DNA of 64,000 nucleotides from Lysinibacillus sp. SGAir0095 (GCF_005491425.1 NZ_CP028083.1:3564001-3628000); one strand, 5' to 3'. Numbered from the stretch's first letter, positions 9,796 through 19,038 are shown. Numbers and translations: made by a program. The notes: generated from the sequence alone by a model not told the origin.

Positions 9796-9840
9796 ACGAT
9801 AAATCTCGAATCAGCAACATAGAGTTTGGAGGATGAAAGA

Positions 9841-10776
9841 ATGTTCAAAAAAATCATTTCGATAGTACCAGTCGCTGCACTCTTAACAGTAGGTGCTACT
9901 GCACAAGCAGCAACCATAACCGTCCAAAAAGGAGATACTCTCTGGGATTTAGCACGTGCAAATAATACATCTGTAGAAGCAATTCAAACAGTGAATCATC
10001 TTAACACCGACCTAATCTACCCTGGTGATTTACTAACGATTACTCAGGAGAAACAATATATAGTTAAACTTGGAGATACATTATGGGATATTGCCATAGA
10101 TCATAATGTAACGGTTTCGCAAATTAAAGATTGGAACAATTTACAGACTGATCTCATTCACCCTGGATTAAATCTACTAATCTATCAAGGTGCAAAAGCA
10201 GCATCTGAAGGTGGAAAATCATCTGCTACAAATGTACAAGATTCAAAAGAAAGCGTACCTGAAGTTTCTGTTCCATCAACAGGCAATACAGCATCTAAGG
10301 AAGAAAGTATTCATGCTGATGCACAAAAATCAAATAACACACAAGAAGTAGAGACACCTAAAGTAACTGCCCCAGCACAAAGCACTCCTCAATCCAAGGA
10401 AGAAGCAGTTGCACAATCATCAAATAAAGAAGCTGCAAAAGAAAACGCACCTGTAGCAGAAGCTCCAACAAAGAGCGATTCAACTTCAAAGGAAATTATA
10501 GTTGAAGCTACGGCCTATACTGCTTCATGTGAGGGATGCTCGGGTATTACCTCTACTGGAATCAACCTTTTAGAAAACCCGGATGCCAAGGTCATTTCAG
10601 TCGATCCAACCGTTATTCCATTAGGAAGTAAAGTCTATGTAGAAGGCTATGGTGAAGCAATTGCAGGTGACACTGGTGGAGGCATTAAAGGTAATAAAAT
10701 TGATGTCTTCATCGCTTCAAAAGAGGATGCAATTAATTTTGGGGTAAAACAATTAAAAGTAAAGATACTAGATTAG
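9841..10776 (+). CDS. LysM and 3D domain cell-wall protein (YocH-like)
   Basis: A 311-aa secreted protein. It has a signal peptide (residues 1 to about 23, ending AQAA), two LysM peptidoglycan-binding repeats (about 24-70 and 72-118, each with KGDTLWDLA or LGDTLWDIA) and a low-complexity Ser/Glu/Ala/Pro linker (120-220). A C-terminal 3D domain has VDPTVIPLGS and AGDTGGGIKGNKIDVF; the aspartates are the conserved ones of this lytic-transglycosylase-like fold. The ATG at 9841 has GGAGG upstream, better than an upstream start at 9826. It is probably a muropeptide-releasing wall enzyme as described for YocH. It stands alone, with a terminator shared with the converging helD. Confidence 0.88.
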   Translation: MFKKIISIVPVAALLTVGATAQAATITVQKGDTLWDLARANNTSVEAIQTVNHLNTDLIYPGDLLTITQEKQYIVKLGDTLWDIAIDHNVTVSQIKDWNNLQTDLIHPGLNLLIYQGAKAASEGGKSSATNVQDSKESVPEVSVPSTGNTASKEESIHADAQKSNNTQEVETPKVTAPAQSTPQSKEEAVAQSSNKEAAKENAPVAEAPTKSDSTSKEIIVEATAYTASCEGCSGITSTGINLLENPDAKVISVDPTVIPLGSKVYVEGYGEAIAGDTGGGIKGNKIDVFIASKEDAINFGVKQLKVKILD

Positions 10777-10821
10777 TATTTTTTAATCGAAGCTAACTTT
10801 AAGCTTTCTATCTAAATTTGC

Positions 10822-10864
10822 AAAAGCAAAAAGGAACCAGATAACAGTTCCCTTTTGCTTTTTT
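10822..10864. terminator. Bidirectional terminator between the LysM-3D gene and helD
   Basis: Arms AAAAGCAAAAAGGAAC and GTTCCCTTTTGCTTTT, with T-runs outside both arms, between converging genes. Confidence 0.85.
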
Positions 10865-10867
10865 TAT

Positions 10868-13213
10868 TTAACTGCGGCATGCTTGGATAAAATCTTCTTG
10901 TAAAGCCTTATCCAAAAAAGGACTTGCTTTCCCTACGCTGTATAGATTCAAAGAATGCATAGCTCTAGTGCACGTTGTATAGAAAACTCTTCGCAAGCTT
11001 TCATCACCGTATACTTCCTCTGAGGCGTCATAGATAATGACAGCGTCGAATTCAATACCTTTTGACAGGTACGAGGGAATGACAACAACTCCTTGTTCAT
11101 ATTCAAAGGATCCACTTTTCAAAAGCTTTAAATTACCAATATCAGACAACCCTTCATATGCACGTTCACTTTCCTCAGCCGATTTACATATAATAGCGAT
11201 ACTCTTATATTCTTGATTTCGCAATTCAACTACCTTGGATGCAATGCATCGGTGCAATTCAGAATAATTATCTAATTGTGACAGTACAGGTTTCTCACCG
11301 TCGCGTTCAAAAGGGATAATCCTTTCGCCGTTTGGTACTAGTCTACGGGTAAATTCAATGATTGGCTTTGTGGATCGGTAACTGCGCGTCATGTTAATTA
11401 CCTCCGTTTCAGCCTCTCCATAAATGCTTGCTAGTGTTTGGAAATCTATCATCTGTCTTGCATGGGCGAATATTGCCTGATTAAAATCACCAAGCACAGT
11501 TACTCTGGCAGCAGGAAACAGACGTTTTAGAAATTCAAATTGAAACGGGGAATAATCCTGCGCCTCGTCAACAAGGATATGTTTTATAGAACGGTTCGTC
11601 TGAAATCCTTGAATCAATTCTTTTAAAAGTAAAAATGGCGTAGCATCTTCATAAGACAATCTTCTTTCATCCAGTAATTCTAATGTATCTTGACAAATCT
11701 CATCCCACTCTTCCGGCAGGTTACTTTCAATAAACTGTTTAATTTGAAGTGGATCAGCAAAAAGGTTTTTGTAAATGCCTTTTATATCTATAAAATTTAG
11801 CGTCTGAATTGTATTTCGTAACGGCTTATATCTACGACGAACAATCAATTTGGCAAGTGCTTCCGGCTCAATTTCATAATCAGCAATCGACTCTCTTTTA
11901 AAACCTCGTTTTTTAGCTAAGTAGACTTGCGCCTTATGGTATTCTTCATTGCTAAGAAGTTCAATCTCTTCCTGTACCCAAGGTTTATTCCATTCAGCCT
12001 TTTCAGCTTCCTTTACTTGTTTAAGTAACCAATCCTTCAACTTTTCAAGTCTGTTATGAAAATGTAGAGAAGAATCACTATTATAAAACCTATCTGAAAT
12101 TTTTCTTGCGGTTACAATTGGCTTACCTTTGAAAATAATATCCTTGAACAACATACCAGTTAATTCTAATGATTTCCTATATGATTCGATGATTTCATAA
12201 AAACTGACAGATGCTTTAAATTTTATACTCTCTACCCTAGCTTTGTAAGAAAGGGAATTGGCCGCAGTTAAAATATATTCGAGTTGCTCGAATGGAGTTT
12301 CAACTTTATATTCTTTAGCCAGCCGATGATTCAAATAGTCCTGAAATGTGACCTGTTGCATATTCTCTTCACCCAGCTCTGGCAGCACATTCGATACATA
12401 GCTGTTAAATAAGGAGTTTGGAGAAAATAGAATGATTTGATCTGCTTTTAGGCTTTCTCTATATTTGTACAGCAAATACGCAATTCTCTGGAGTGCAGCC
12501 GATGTCTTACCACTACCAGCTGCTCCATGAACAATAAGCAGCCTTCCGCTATCATGACGAATGATTCGGTTTTGCTCTTGTTGAATCGTAGCTACAATAT
12601 TGTGCATATGTTTGTCAGAACCTTTACCCAGAACCTGCTGTAATATCTCGTCTCCAATGGTAAGACTCGTATCAAACATGGATTGGAGAATTCCATTTCG
12701 GATAATATATTGCAATTTTTTCTCCAAAGTACCATGAATGATTCCTCCCGGAGTTTTATATCGAACTGCTCCAGGCTGGTAATCATAGTAGACACTCGAA
12801 ATCGGCGCTCTCCAGTCGTATATAAGGAAATTATCGCCATTTTCGTCTGTAAGTGAGGAAATTCCAATATAGACTTGTTCCTCCGTTGTAATACCTTCTT
12901 CTAAGAGATCAATTCGACCAAAATAAGGAACCTCCTGCATGCGTTTCAGCGTTGATAACCTCTTAGTAGCATGCCTTTGCGTACTTTCATTGACAGACAG
13001 ATTTTGTGCCTCTTGTCTCAATCCAATGATGGTCTCAAGATAATCGTCGAAGGTATCCGTATTCACCTTAACTTCATCCCAAAAATGTCTCCGAATATTA
13101 ACTAATTCATCTCTACGACGAGAAGTTTCTCCCTCCAACTCACGGATTTGATTTGCAATTGTTTGCATAACACCATCAACTCGTTGTTGCTCCTGTTGAA
13201 TTTCTAAACTCAT
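10868..13213 (-). CDS. helD: RNA polymerase recycling ATPase HelD (UvrD/Rep-like)
   Basis: A 781-aa superfamily-1 helicase-like ATPase. The coiled-coil N-terminal arm, about residues 1-60 and Glu/Arg/Gln rich, enters the RNAP channels in known HelD. The Walker A motif is HGAAGSGKTSAAL near residue 233. Walker B is ILVDEAQDYSPFQ, followed by GDFNQAIF and an R-finger region NMTRSYRSTKPI; CTRAMHSLNLYS ends the second RecA fold. The start ATG at 13213 has AGGAG 8 nt upstream; a GTG 9 nt earlier sits too close to that site. HelD frees stalled RNA polymerase from nucleic acid. Its length fits Bacillus HelD (about 775 aa). Confidence 0.92.
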   Translation of the reverse strand: MSLEIQQEQQRVDGVMQTIANQIRELEGETSRRRDELVNIRRHFWDEVKVNTDTFDDYLETIIGLRQEAQNLSVNESTQRHATKRLSTLKRMQEVPYFGRIDLLEEGITTEEQVYIGISSLTDENGDNFLIYDWRAPISSVYYDYQPGAVRYKTPGGIIHGTLEKKLQYIIRNGILQSMFDTSLTIGDEILQQVLGKGSDKHMHNIVATIQQEQNRIIRHDSGRLLIVHGAAGSGKTSAALQRIAYLLYKYRESLKADQIILFSPNSLFNSYVSNVLPELGEENMQQVTFQDYLNHRLAKEYKVETPFEQLEYILTAANSLSYKARVESIKFKASVSFYEIIESYRKSLELTGMLFKDIIFKGKPIVTARKISDRFYNSDSSLHFHNRLEKLKDWLLKQVKEAEKAEWNKPWVQEEIELLSNEEYHKAQVYLAKKRGFKRESIADYEIEPEALAKLIVRRRYKPLRNTIQTLNFIDIKGIYKNLFADPLQIKQFIESNLPEEWDEICQDTLELLDERRLSYEDATPFLLLKELIQGFQTNRSIKHILVDEAQDYSPFQFEFLKRLFPAARVTVLGDFNQAIFAHARQMIDFQTLASIYGEAETEVINMTRSYRSTKPIIEFTRRLVPNGERIIPFERDGEKPVLSQLDNYSELHRCIASKVVELRNQEYKSIAIICKSAEESERAYEGLSDIGNLKLLKSGSFEYEQGVVVIPSYLSKGIEFDAVIIYDASEEVYGDESLRRVFYTTCTRAMHSLNLYSVGKASPFLDKALQEDFIQACRS

Positions 13214-13460
13214 AGCAAACACTCCTTTAAAAACAATTTTTGGGTTGACTAATCAAGAAATATGATATACAATTATTATAGGGAATTTTAAACCTATTTA
13301 ATTAAAATTGCATATATCCTATTAATTCTATCATGCGTTTTCATTTATTTCAATTTAATTATTTTTCGTTTTTGTTGAACGTAACAAACCAAATTCGTTC
13401 ACTGCCCACCATTAACCTTTCCCCTCCAGACCTTATAATCTACATATAAATTAAAAAATC

Positions 13461-13495
13461 AAAATAAAAAGCGTAAATCCCCTATGGATAAACGC
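13461..13495 (-). terminator. Terminator after the stop-interrupted small gene
   Basis: GCGT..TATCC / GGGGAT..ACGC stem with an internal loop, then TTTTTATTTT on the minus strand, 20 nt after the TAA of the small gene upstream. It supports that this was a transcribed unit. Confidence 0.65.
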
Positions 13496-13516
13496 ATTAG
13501 ATAATGAATATGTAAT

Positions 13517-13681
13517 TTAGATTTCTTTCTTTACTAATTGCTTAATTTGCTCTTGGGTTTCTTTCAGGTCTCTCCTTAATGACTTAACCTGCACCTATGA
13601 ATCAATGCCATGTCTGACACCATATTTAATAGTGAGATATAAAATCCCTACAACTACAAAACCTAGCAGAAAAATCTCCAT
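13517..13681 (-). pseudogene. Small membrane protein gene interrupted by an in-frame amber codon
   Basis: A 55-codon frame on the minus strand. The ATG at 13681 has GGGAGTG 8 nt upstream. The first 28 codons encode MEIFLLGFVVVGILYLTIKY and GVRHGIDS, one membrane helix. A TAG at 13595-13597 follows, then 25 further in-frame codons give a charged helical tail (VQVKSLRRDLKETQEQ, IKQLVKKEI) and a TAA. One helix plus a Lys/Glu-rich coiled tail is a coherent small-protein design, so the TAG looks like a recent nonsense mutation or a sequencing error. Readthrough is possible but not shown. Function unknown. Confidence 0.6.
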
Positions 13682-13850
13682 TACCAAATCACTCCCAACC
13701 TTAGCTCACAAATAATATTACCATATAAAGTAAAATAATGACGGTCTATTTGTTCTTTGGCGTTCAAGATTAACCTTGACCCTAAATATACTCTGTTTCA
13801 TCAATCCATTAGAAACCCTCCTTTTAAATTCGAAAAGTTTTTATTTACCT

Positions 13851-13886
13851 AAAAAAGAGCGTCTCCACTTTTTTGGAAACACTCAT
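13851..13886 (-). terminator. Terminator of the NlpC/P60 gene
   Basis: GAGTGTTTCC / GGAGACGCTC, a 10-bp stem with wobble pairs, then TTTTTT on the minus strand, 14 nt after the stop. Confidence 0.85.
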
Positions 13887-13899
13887 TTTAATCTTAAGA

Positions 13900-14955
13900 C
13901 TATTGAATAACACGTTTTGAAAACAGATAGTTTTTTGACCAATAAGGATTTTGCAAAACATTGGCTGTGATCATAACACCTTTTGATGTAGAAGCATGTA
14001 TCATATTGCCATCCCCCATATAAATACCTACATGGGCAACCCTTCCATCTGTATATGCATCATTCATTGTGAAGAACATTAAATCTCCTGCTTTTAGATT
14101 GGAAGCCGAAACTGCCACACCTTTACTTGCTTGATCTCTGGATACTCTCGGAAGCTGAATCCCAAAATTCCCGAATACATATTGAGTATAAGATGAACAG
14201 TCAAATACTTTTGGCGCATCTGCTAATGTCGCTCCATATTTATATTTTGCTCCGATGTAATTCTTGGCATCATCAAGGATTTTTTTTACTTGCTGTGCTA
14301 TAGAGTCACTGCTATTATTTTTAACTGGCTCCCGTTCTTTTACTGGTTCCATTTCCCCTTTAGATCCATCTGGATTAGGTATATTTAAGACTTGTCCATC
14401 TTGAATAATATTCGAAGCAAGACTGTTTGCTTTTTTTAATTCGCCAACGCTGATATGGTGAATACGGGCAATATTATACAATGTATCACCTGTGTGCACG
14501 ATATATTTTGTAGCAGGAGTCTGGATCTGAATCGAACCGTTTTCTTTCTTGAAAGTTATATACGAGTTAAATATCGCACCACTAGTATGGAGTGAAACGT
14601 AAGCTGTTTCATTAATCCATCTTGGAGGCTCGATATTTATATATTCATTCCCTTTTTTTGCTCTACTTCCACCCATTGTTATTCGTATCACAGTAGAACC
14701 ATCTGTTATCTCATAGGTCTTTGTTTTTTCTTCAAACTGAATACTATTATAATTCAAGATTTTGGCAAGCTCTATAAATGGAAGATAGTATACGCCATTT
14801 TCAATAATCGGAGTAATACCACTGACAACTTTTCCATTAATGAAAACACCAGCATTGGGAACAGATTCCACTTTTGCATTGGTACTTATCGTTCCAGTTA
14901 TACAAATGCCAAAGACGACCATGAATACAATTGTCATTCGTAAAATTTTCTTCAT
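13900..14955 (-). CDS. Secreted NlpC/P60 endopeptidase with copper-amine-oxidase-like and LysM domains
   Basis: A 351-aa secreted cell-wall hydrolase. A signal peptide (1 to about 28, ending STNAK) precedes a copper amine oxidase N-domain-like region of about 110 residues (VFINGKVVSGITPIIENGVYY, paired beta repeats). One LysM (YIVHTGDTLYNIARIHHISV) follows, then a charged linker and an NlpC/P60 domain (about 230-351). The catalytic Cys is in VFDCSSYTQYVF and the His in GRVAHVGIYMGDG. It should cut D-gamma-glutamyl-diaminopimelate (or Lys) bonds in stem peptides. AAGGAG lies upstream of the start. It is monocistronic, with a terminator. Confidence 0.9.
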   Translation of the reverse strand: MKKILRMTIVFMVVFGICITGTISTNAKVESVPNAGVFINGKVVSGITPIIENGVYYLPFIELAKILNYNSIQFEEKTKTYEITDGSTVIRITMGGSRAKKGNEYINIEPPRWINETAYVSLHTSGAIFNSYITFKKENGSIQIQTPATKYIVHTGDTLYNIARIHHISVGELKKANSLASNIIQDGQVLNIPNPDGSKGEMEPVKEREPVKNNSSDSIAQQVKKILDDAKNYIGAKYKYGATLADAPKVFDCSSYTQYVFGNFGIQLPRVSRDQASKGVAVSASNLKAGDLMFFTMNDAYTDGRVAHVGIYMGDGNMIHASTSKGVMITANVLQNPYWSKNYLFSKRVIQ

Positions 14956-15063
14956 TGCTTCTCTCCTTATCAGTTATTTTTCAGACTTATAGGTTATCAT
15001 GGCTTTTCATCTTTTTTTTATGCTTCCCTTTTCATATTCAAATGTTTGGTATAATTCAGCTAA

Positions 15064-15092
15064 AACAAAAAGAACTCCTCAAAAAGGAGCTC
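15064..15092 (-). terminator. Terminator after the GtrA remnant
   Basis: GAGCTCC / GGAGTTC stem followed by TTTTTGTTTT on the minus strand. It would also end the transcript of the LOV-EAL gene upstream. Confidence 0.8.
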
Positions 15093-15168
15093 TCTGATTG
15101 TTAGGATTTATTCTTTCGTAAACAATACCAGTTGTCAATCATTAATATCCCATTCTTTGGATTCACAT

Positions 15169-15489
15169 TTACTTCACAAAAATATACTTTCTTTGGAACC
15201 AGTAACTAAAAAAGAAAATCGTAGTTTCTGCTAAAATTTTGGCAAAGAACAATGAAACCCCTGCTATACTATAATAAAAATCAATTACAACGAAGTTTGC
15301 CATCATGACAAAGATCGCTAGAATTATATATTTTGGCAATGAATTTTTAATCGAGGCGTCTTTATACTTCGAAAACACATAATATCTATTTACAGAGTAG
15401 TTAAATAATGCACTGCAAACTCTTGCCCCTACTACTGCAAGTGCAAGCTGTAGAAAGCTATCTTTAAATTGTAGAAAGAGAAATCTTTT
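15169..15489 (-). pseudogene. GtrA-like membrane protein remnant lacking its N-terminus
   Basis: The frame is open for 106 codons from directly after the TAG of the EAL gene down to a TAA. The translation has three hydrophobic segments and both GtrA-family Asn/Gln-Arg signatures: FNYSVNRYYVFSKYK in the middle and FSYWFQRKYIFVK at the C-terminus. GtrA proteins are small flippase-like membrane proteins for lipid-linked sugars. They normally start with a further helix, which is missing here, and no start codon with a ribosome site exists (a bare GTG at 15378 would cut away half the remainder). I read it as a 5'-deleted GtrA gene or the tail of a glycosyltransferase-GtrA fusion. Confidence 0.65.
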
Positions 15490-17211
15490 CTATGTTAAAA
15501 GTTTGATTTCCATGTCATTCTCACTGAGAGGCTTACTAAAATAAAACCCTTGAATGGAGTCACAATTACTTCCTTTCAAGAACATTATTTGTTCTTCTGT
15601 TTCTGCACCTTCAACCAAAACGTTTAATTGAAGTGATTTTCCAAGCTGTATAATAGATAGCAATAACGAATTATCTCTATTTGAATTAGGGGTTTCTACT
15701 ACAAATGCACGATCAATTTTCAAGGTATCTATAGGCAGATCCTTTAAATAATTGATGGATGAATACCCTGTCCCAAAATCATCAATTGCAATTAATACGC
15801 CCATTTTTTTAAGTTCATTTAGTTTTTCAATAATACGATCAGGCTGTATTAATATCGATTCTGTAATTTCTAATTCTAGAAAACACGCCGGAAGCCCTGT
15901 TTCTTGCAATATCTTCTTTACCGTTGGAATAAACTGAGCATGCATAAATTGCAGTGCAGATACGTTCACAGACACTGGTACATGACGCCGCCCCTTATCC
16001 TGCCAATCCTTATTTCTCCTACATGCCTCTAATAGGACCCATTCTCCTAGTTGATGAATAAATCCGGTTTCTTCTGCTATCGGGATAAATTCTCCTGGAC
16101 TGATGAGGCCCTGCTCCGGATCCTTCCATCGAATAAGAGCCTCCATACCGATAACTTCAGATGTTTTTACACAAACCTTAGGTTGATAAAAAACAACAAA
16201 CTCACTATTATCCAGAGCATTGACCATTCTTTTTTCAATCGTCATACGCGTTTCAAGTTTTTTTGCAAGCTCATTATTAAAATAACTATAACGAATTAAG
16301 GAGTCATTTTTTGCTTCTCGCAATGCCAGTGAAGCATTAGAAAGTAAATGTTCTACATCCTTGCCATCCTCCGGGTACTTACTAATACCGATACTATAGT
16401 CGATCGTAATTTTTTCTCCTAATAACATATAGGGCTTTGCTAAAATTCGCTCGATTGACAAAAGTGTATTAGTCAATTCAATTGAATCATTTAGTTCGTG
16501 CAGAATTATATAGTCATCCGCAAAACTTCTCGTAATAGGCGCTTTCGGAAAGATCTCGCTCAGACGATTTGCCGCCTCTATTAAAACGATATTACTAACA
16601 TGCTCCCCGTAGCTATTATTGATATTTCTAAAACGGTCCAAGTTCACTCTATAGATAGCCAGCTGTTCAGAGCCTCTATCGATGTATTTTTGTAAAACTT
16701 CTTTAAAATTTTCCAGCTTCATTAATCCTGTAAGTTGATCAAAATTTGCTAGCTGTCTAATTCGTTGCTTTGCCCTTTTCTCATCTTCTATTTGTTTCGT
16801 GACATCAAACTGTAAGCCGATAAAATAAAGCGGCTTATTGTCGTTGTCTAAAATAGGGCTAATGATGAATTGGTTCCAGAAAGGGCTTCCATCTTTTCGA
16901 TAATTTTTCAGTGTTGAAGTTTCAGTTTTTAATTCTCGAATAGCATTTCTTATTTTGCCAACCTGTTCCCTATCTGTTTCTTCACCTTGGAGGAAACGGC
17001 AATTTTTCATATAAACTTCTTCTTGAAGGTAGCCAGTAATCTCTTCAAACCCCTTATTCACATATACTAAAGGCAGGCCTTCTTTTCTTGCGTCAACAAT
17101 TGACAGCCCTACTCCCATTGAATCAATAGTATTAAGAAAGTCTGATATCCCAATTGAAGTTTCTAAACTTGTTATAAAATTTTCCTGATTCAATGCCATC
17201 AACCTTTCCAT
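15490..17211 (-). CDS. LOV-GGDEF-EAL protein: putative blue-light-sensing c-di-GMP phosphodiesterase
   Basis: A 573-aa cytoplasmic protein. Residues 30-140 form a PAS domain of the LOV type: NCRFLQG with photo-adduct Cys71, FWNQFIISP (flavin-contact Asn) and FIGLQFDVTKQ (Gln), very like the LOV domain of YtvA. A GGDEF domain (about 155-310) has SFADDYIIL where GGDEF should be, so it should not make c-di-GMP. The EAL domain (about 325-570) keeps its catalytic set: GMEALIRW, VSVNVSALQF, LELEITES, AIDDFGTGYSS, LKIDRAF and VEGAETEEQ. Prediction: a light-tuned phosphodiesterase. The start is uncertain: ATG 17211 lacks a ribosome site, and ATG 17199 has AAAGG only 3 nt away. Confidence 0.9.
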   Translation of the reverse strand: MERLMALNQENFITSLETSIGISDFLNTIDSMGVGLSIVDARKEGLPLVYVNKGFEEITGYLQEEVYMKNCRFLQGEETDREQVGKIRNAIRELKTETSTLKNYRKDGSPFWNQFIISPILDNDNKPLYFIGLQFDVTKQIEDEKRAKQRIRQLANFDQLTGLMKLENFKEVLQKYIDRGSEQLAIYRVNLDRFRNINNSYGEHVSNIVLIEAANRLSEIFPKAPITRSFADDYIILHELNDSIELTNTLLSIERILAKPYMLLGEKITIDYSIGISKYPEDGKDVEHLLSNASLALREAKNDSLIRYSYFNNELAKKLETRMTIEKRMVNALDNSEFVVFYQPKVCVKTSEVIGMEALIRWKDPEQGLISPGEFIPIAEETGFIHQLGEWVLLEACRRNKDWQDKGRRHVPVSVNVSALQFMHAQFIPTVKKILQETGLPACFLELEITESILIQPDRIIEKLNELKKMGVLIAIDDFGTGYSSINYLKDLPIDTLKIDRAFVVETPNSNRDNSLLLSIIQLGKSLQLNVLVEGAETEEQIMFLKGSNCDSIQGFYFSKPLSENDMEIKLLT

Positions 17212-17383
17212 CTTGCTTGATTCGAATAAAGTTTTGATTTCAAGCTAAATATTACATTAAAATGGCAAATTCACAAACAAATCCTACTTTTCAATTGCCT
17301 TTAAAGATTTTTTTGATATTTATTCACTTTTTTCATAAACTTTTCGATTACTGCAACATTTCGTTAATAATATTTAAAAAACC

Positions 17384-17417
17384 AAAAAAAAGAGAACAAA
17401 TCATAATTTGTCCTCTT
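17384..17417 (-). terminator. Terminator of the AraC/DUF1761 operon
   Basis: AGAGGACAAAT / ATTTGTTCTCT stem followed by TTTTTTTT on the minus strand, 13 nt after the stop of the DUF1761 gene. Confidence 0.88.
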
Positions 17418-17429
17418 CTAATTAAATTT

Positions 17430-17828
17430 CTACAAAAATATTCCGTGGATTATCCCTAGTAAAGTAAATATGATTAGATGGTCTCCAATTGCAATCAGAA
17501 AAGACTTATTAGACATTAATCCAAATAATCGATTTTTTAAATAAACAAGTGATATTAATAACCCTATTATAAAACCAATGCCTGCTCCTACTATTAGTGT
17601 GTCTGCTCCAACAGATTGAATAAGTATACCTATTAAGAATGAATTAATAAATGCAAGAACGACGGAATAGACATATTTAACCGGCCCCTTACTTTGATTA
17701 TCGAGCATCTCTTTATTTTTGTTTTTATTCGATAAAACGACTGAATAATAAATTCCTCCATATAACATATAGACAATCCCGCCCAAGATAACGGGTAAGT
17801 ATTGAATGTTCTCCAAATTGATTAGCAC
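17430..17828 (-). CDS. DUF1761-like four-helix membrane protein
   Basis: A 132-aa protein with four predicted membrane helices (about 10-32, 50-72, 76-97 and 108-130). The N-terminal pattern VILGGIVYMLYGGIYYSVV is typical of DUF1761. No catalytic residues are known for the family. It starts with GTG at 17828, with GGGAGG 8 nt upstream. Only 13 nt separate it from the AraC-family regulator gene upstream, so the two form an operon, and the regulator may control it. Confidence 0.7.
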   Translation of the reverse strand: MLINLENIQYLPVILGGIVYMLYGGIYYSVVLSNKNKNKEMLDNQSKGPVKYVYSVVLAFINSFLIGILIQSVGADTLIVGAGIGFIIGLLISLVYLKNRLFGLMSNKSFLIAIGDHLIIFTLLGIIHGIFL

Positions 17829-17841
17829 CTATGATTCCTCC

Positions 17842-18783
17842 CTATTTTGGTTCAATTGCTAGACAAATTTTCTTAATTTTGCATTCAATTGATAGCGACC
17901 CTTCAATTGGTTCTAGTTCGACCAATTCGATTGGATTTCCTAAATATCTGTAGCCACTTTTGGGTAGCCAATAACTGTAAAGCTCAGAATAGCATTCTAT
18001 CAATTTGCTTCTCTCAGCATACATCACTGGTTCATCAAACTCATAGACGACATGTTTTCCACCTTTAAATTCATAGATAAGTTCTTCTCCCGCACCTGCG
18101 AAATCCTCTTCATTTATTGCAATGCGACAATCGTAACGACTTTTATCAGGCGGTGTGATATATGGGTTATTTCTAGGAACTCCAAATATAAACGAATTTT
18201 GTTTCAGTAACTCTCTAGACTTTGACCAATGATAAATGTCCTCCCAAGTTTCAGGAATACCTTGAGTATAAGGACCAATATTCTGCCTATTTACAGTTGC
18301 GCATACTGGAAAATCAATGGTTTTCACTTTGGTCAAATCCAACCATCTAAAGTCATTATAAGTGTTAACTTGTTTTCCATCTTTCTTATTATTGCTAAAA
18401 ACTTTAGATTTCTTGCTATCCTGATACTCTCTTGGAAATCGTTCCAAGTAGGCTCTTTCACGCCATTTCTTAGGACTTGTCTTAAAATATTCATTAAATG
18501 AATAGGTAAAGTAAGACAATGACGAAAATCCACACATCATTGCAATTTGTGTAATCGGAATTTGCTGCTCGTAGATTAGATAGTGGGCAGAATTCTCCAG
18601 ACGCAGCCTTTTAATGTAGCCGGAAGGTGTTTCACCTGTCATCGCTTTGAATGTACGCTGAAAATGATAAACCGAATAGGTTGAGACTTTGGCTAGCTTC
18701 TCAAGAGGAAGGGATTCGTTTAAATGTTCATCTATATATTCAAGCACTCGATCAATTTGTTTTTGCTGTTCATTTCCAAGCAT
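17842..18783 (-). CDS. AraC-family transcriptional regulator with GyrI-like effector domain
   Basis: A 313-aa regulator. The N-terminal AraC DNA-binding domain (about 10-108) has two helix-turn-helix units: LEKLAKVSTYSVYHFQRTFK and ITQIAMMCGFSSLSYFTYSF, then TSPKKWRE. The C-terminal half (about 150-310) resembles the GyrI-like/SOUL-type small-molecule-binding domain (FPVCATVNRQNIGPY, GGKHVVYEFDEPV, YSYWLPKSGYRY). This arrangement is seen in drug- or small-molecule-responsive regulators such as Rob or BltR-type sensors. AAAGGGG precedes the ATG. It is the first gene of a two-gene operon. Confidence 0.88.
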   Translation of the reverse strand: MLGNEQQKQIDRVLEYIDEHLNESLPLEKLAKVSTYSVYHFQRTFKAMTGETPSGYIKRLRLENSAHYLIYEQQIPITQIAMMCGFSSLSYFTYSFNEYFKTSPKKWRERAYLERFPREYQDSKKSKVFSNNKKDGKQVNTYNDFRWLDLTKVKTIDFPVCATVNRQNIGPYTQGIPETWEDIYHWSKSRELLKQNSFIFGVPRNNPYITPPDKSRYDCRIAINEEDFAGAGEELIYEFKGGKHVVYEFDEPVMYAERSKLIECYSELYSYWLPKSGYRYLGNPIELVELEPIEGSLSIECKIKKICLAIEPK

Positions 18784-19038
18784 TTTTTAACCCCTTTTAT
18801 TTAATAAGTAATTTCTTTCATAAGTTACATGAGGGACATTTAGGCAGTAATAAAGGACTATTTGTATTTTGATTTTACATTGTTCCTAACAAAAAGAACA
18901 CTCCTTGAGAGATTATCCTTGAGCATTAAAAAATCAAACCTGATTCAGCACTTCCCTCTTATAAAAATTACTTTCTTGAACAGAATAAAATTGATGGCAA
19001 TCTCATCAATATTTAAACAGGAGCGGAGGTCAAATAAG

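Noticed and set aside
13246-13273. Plus-strand promoter-like TTGACT...TATACA near helD
   Set aside because: Spacer is only about 15-16 nt and no plus-strand gene follows within several hundred bases.
16489-16760. Active diguanylate cyclase in the LOV protein
   Set aside because: The signature loop reads FADDY instead of GGDEF, so catalysis is not expected; a regulatory role remains possible.
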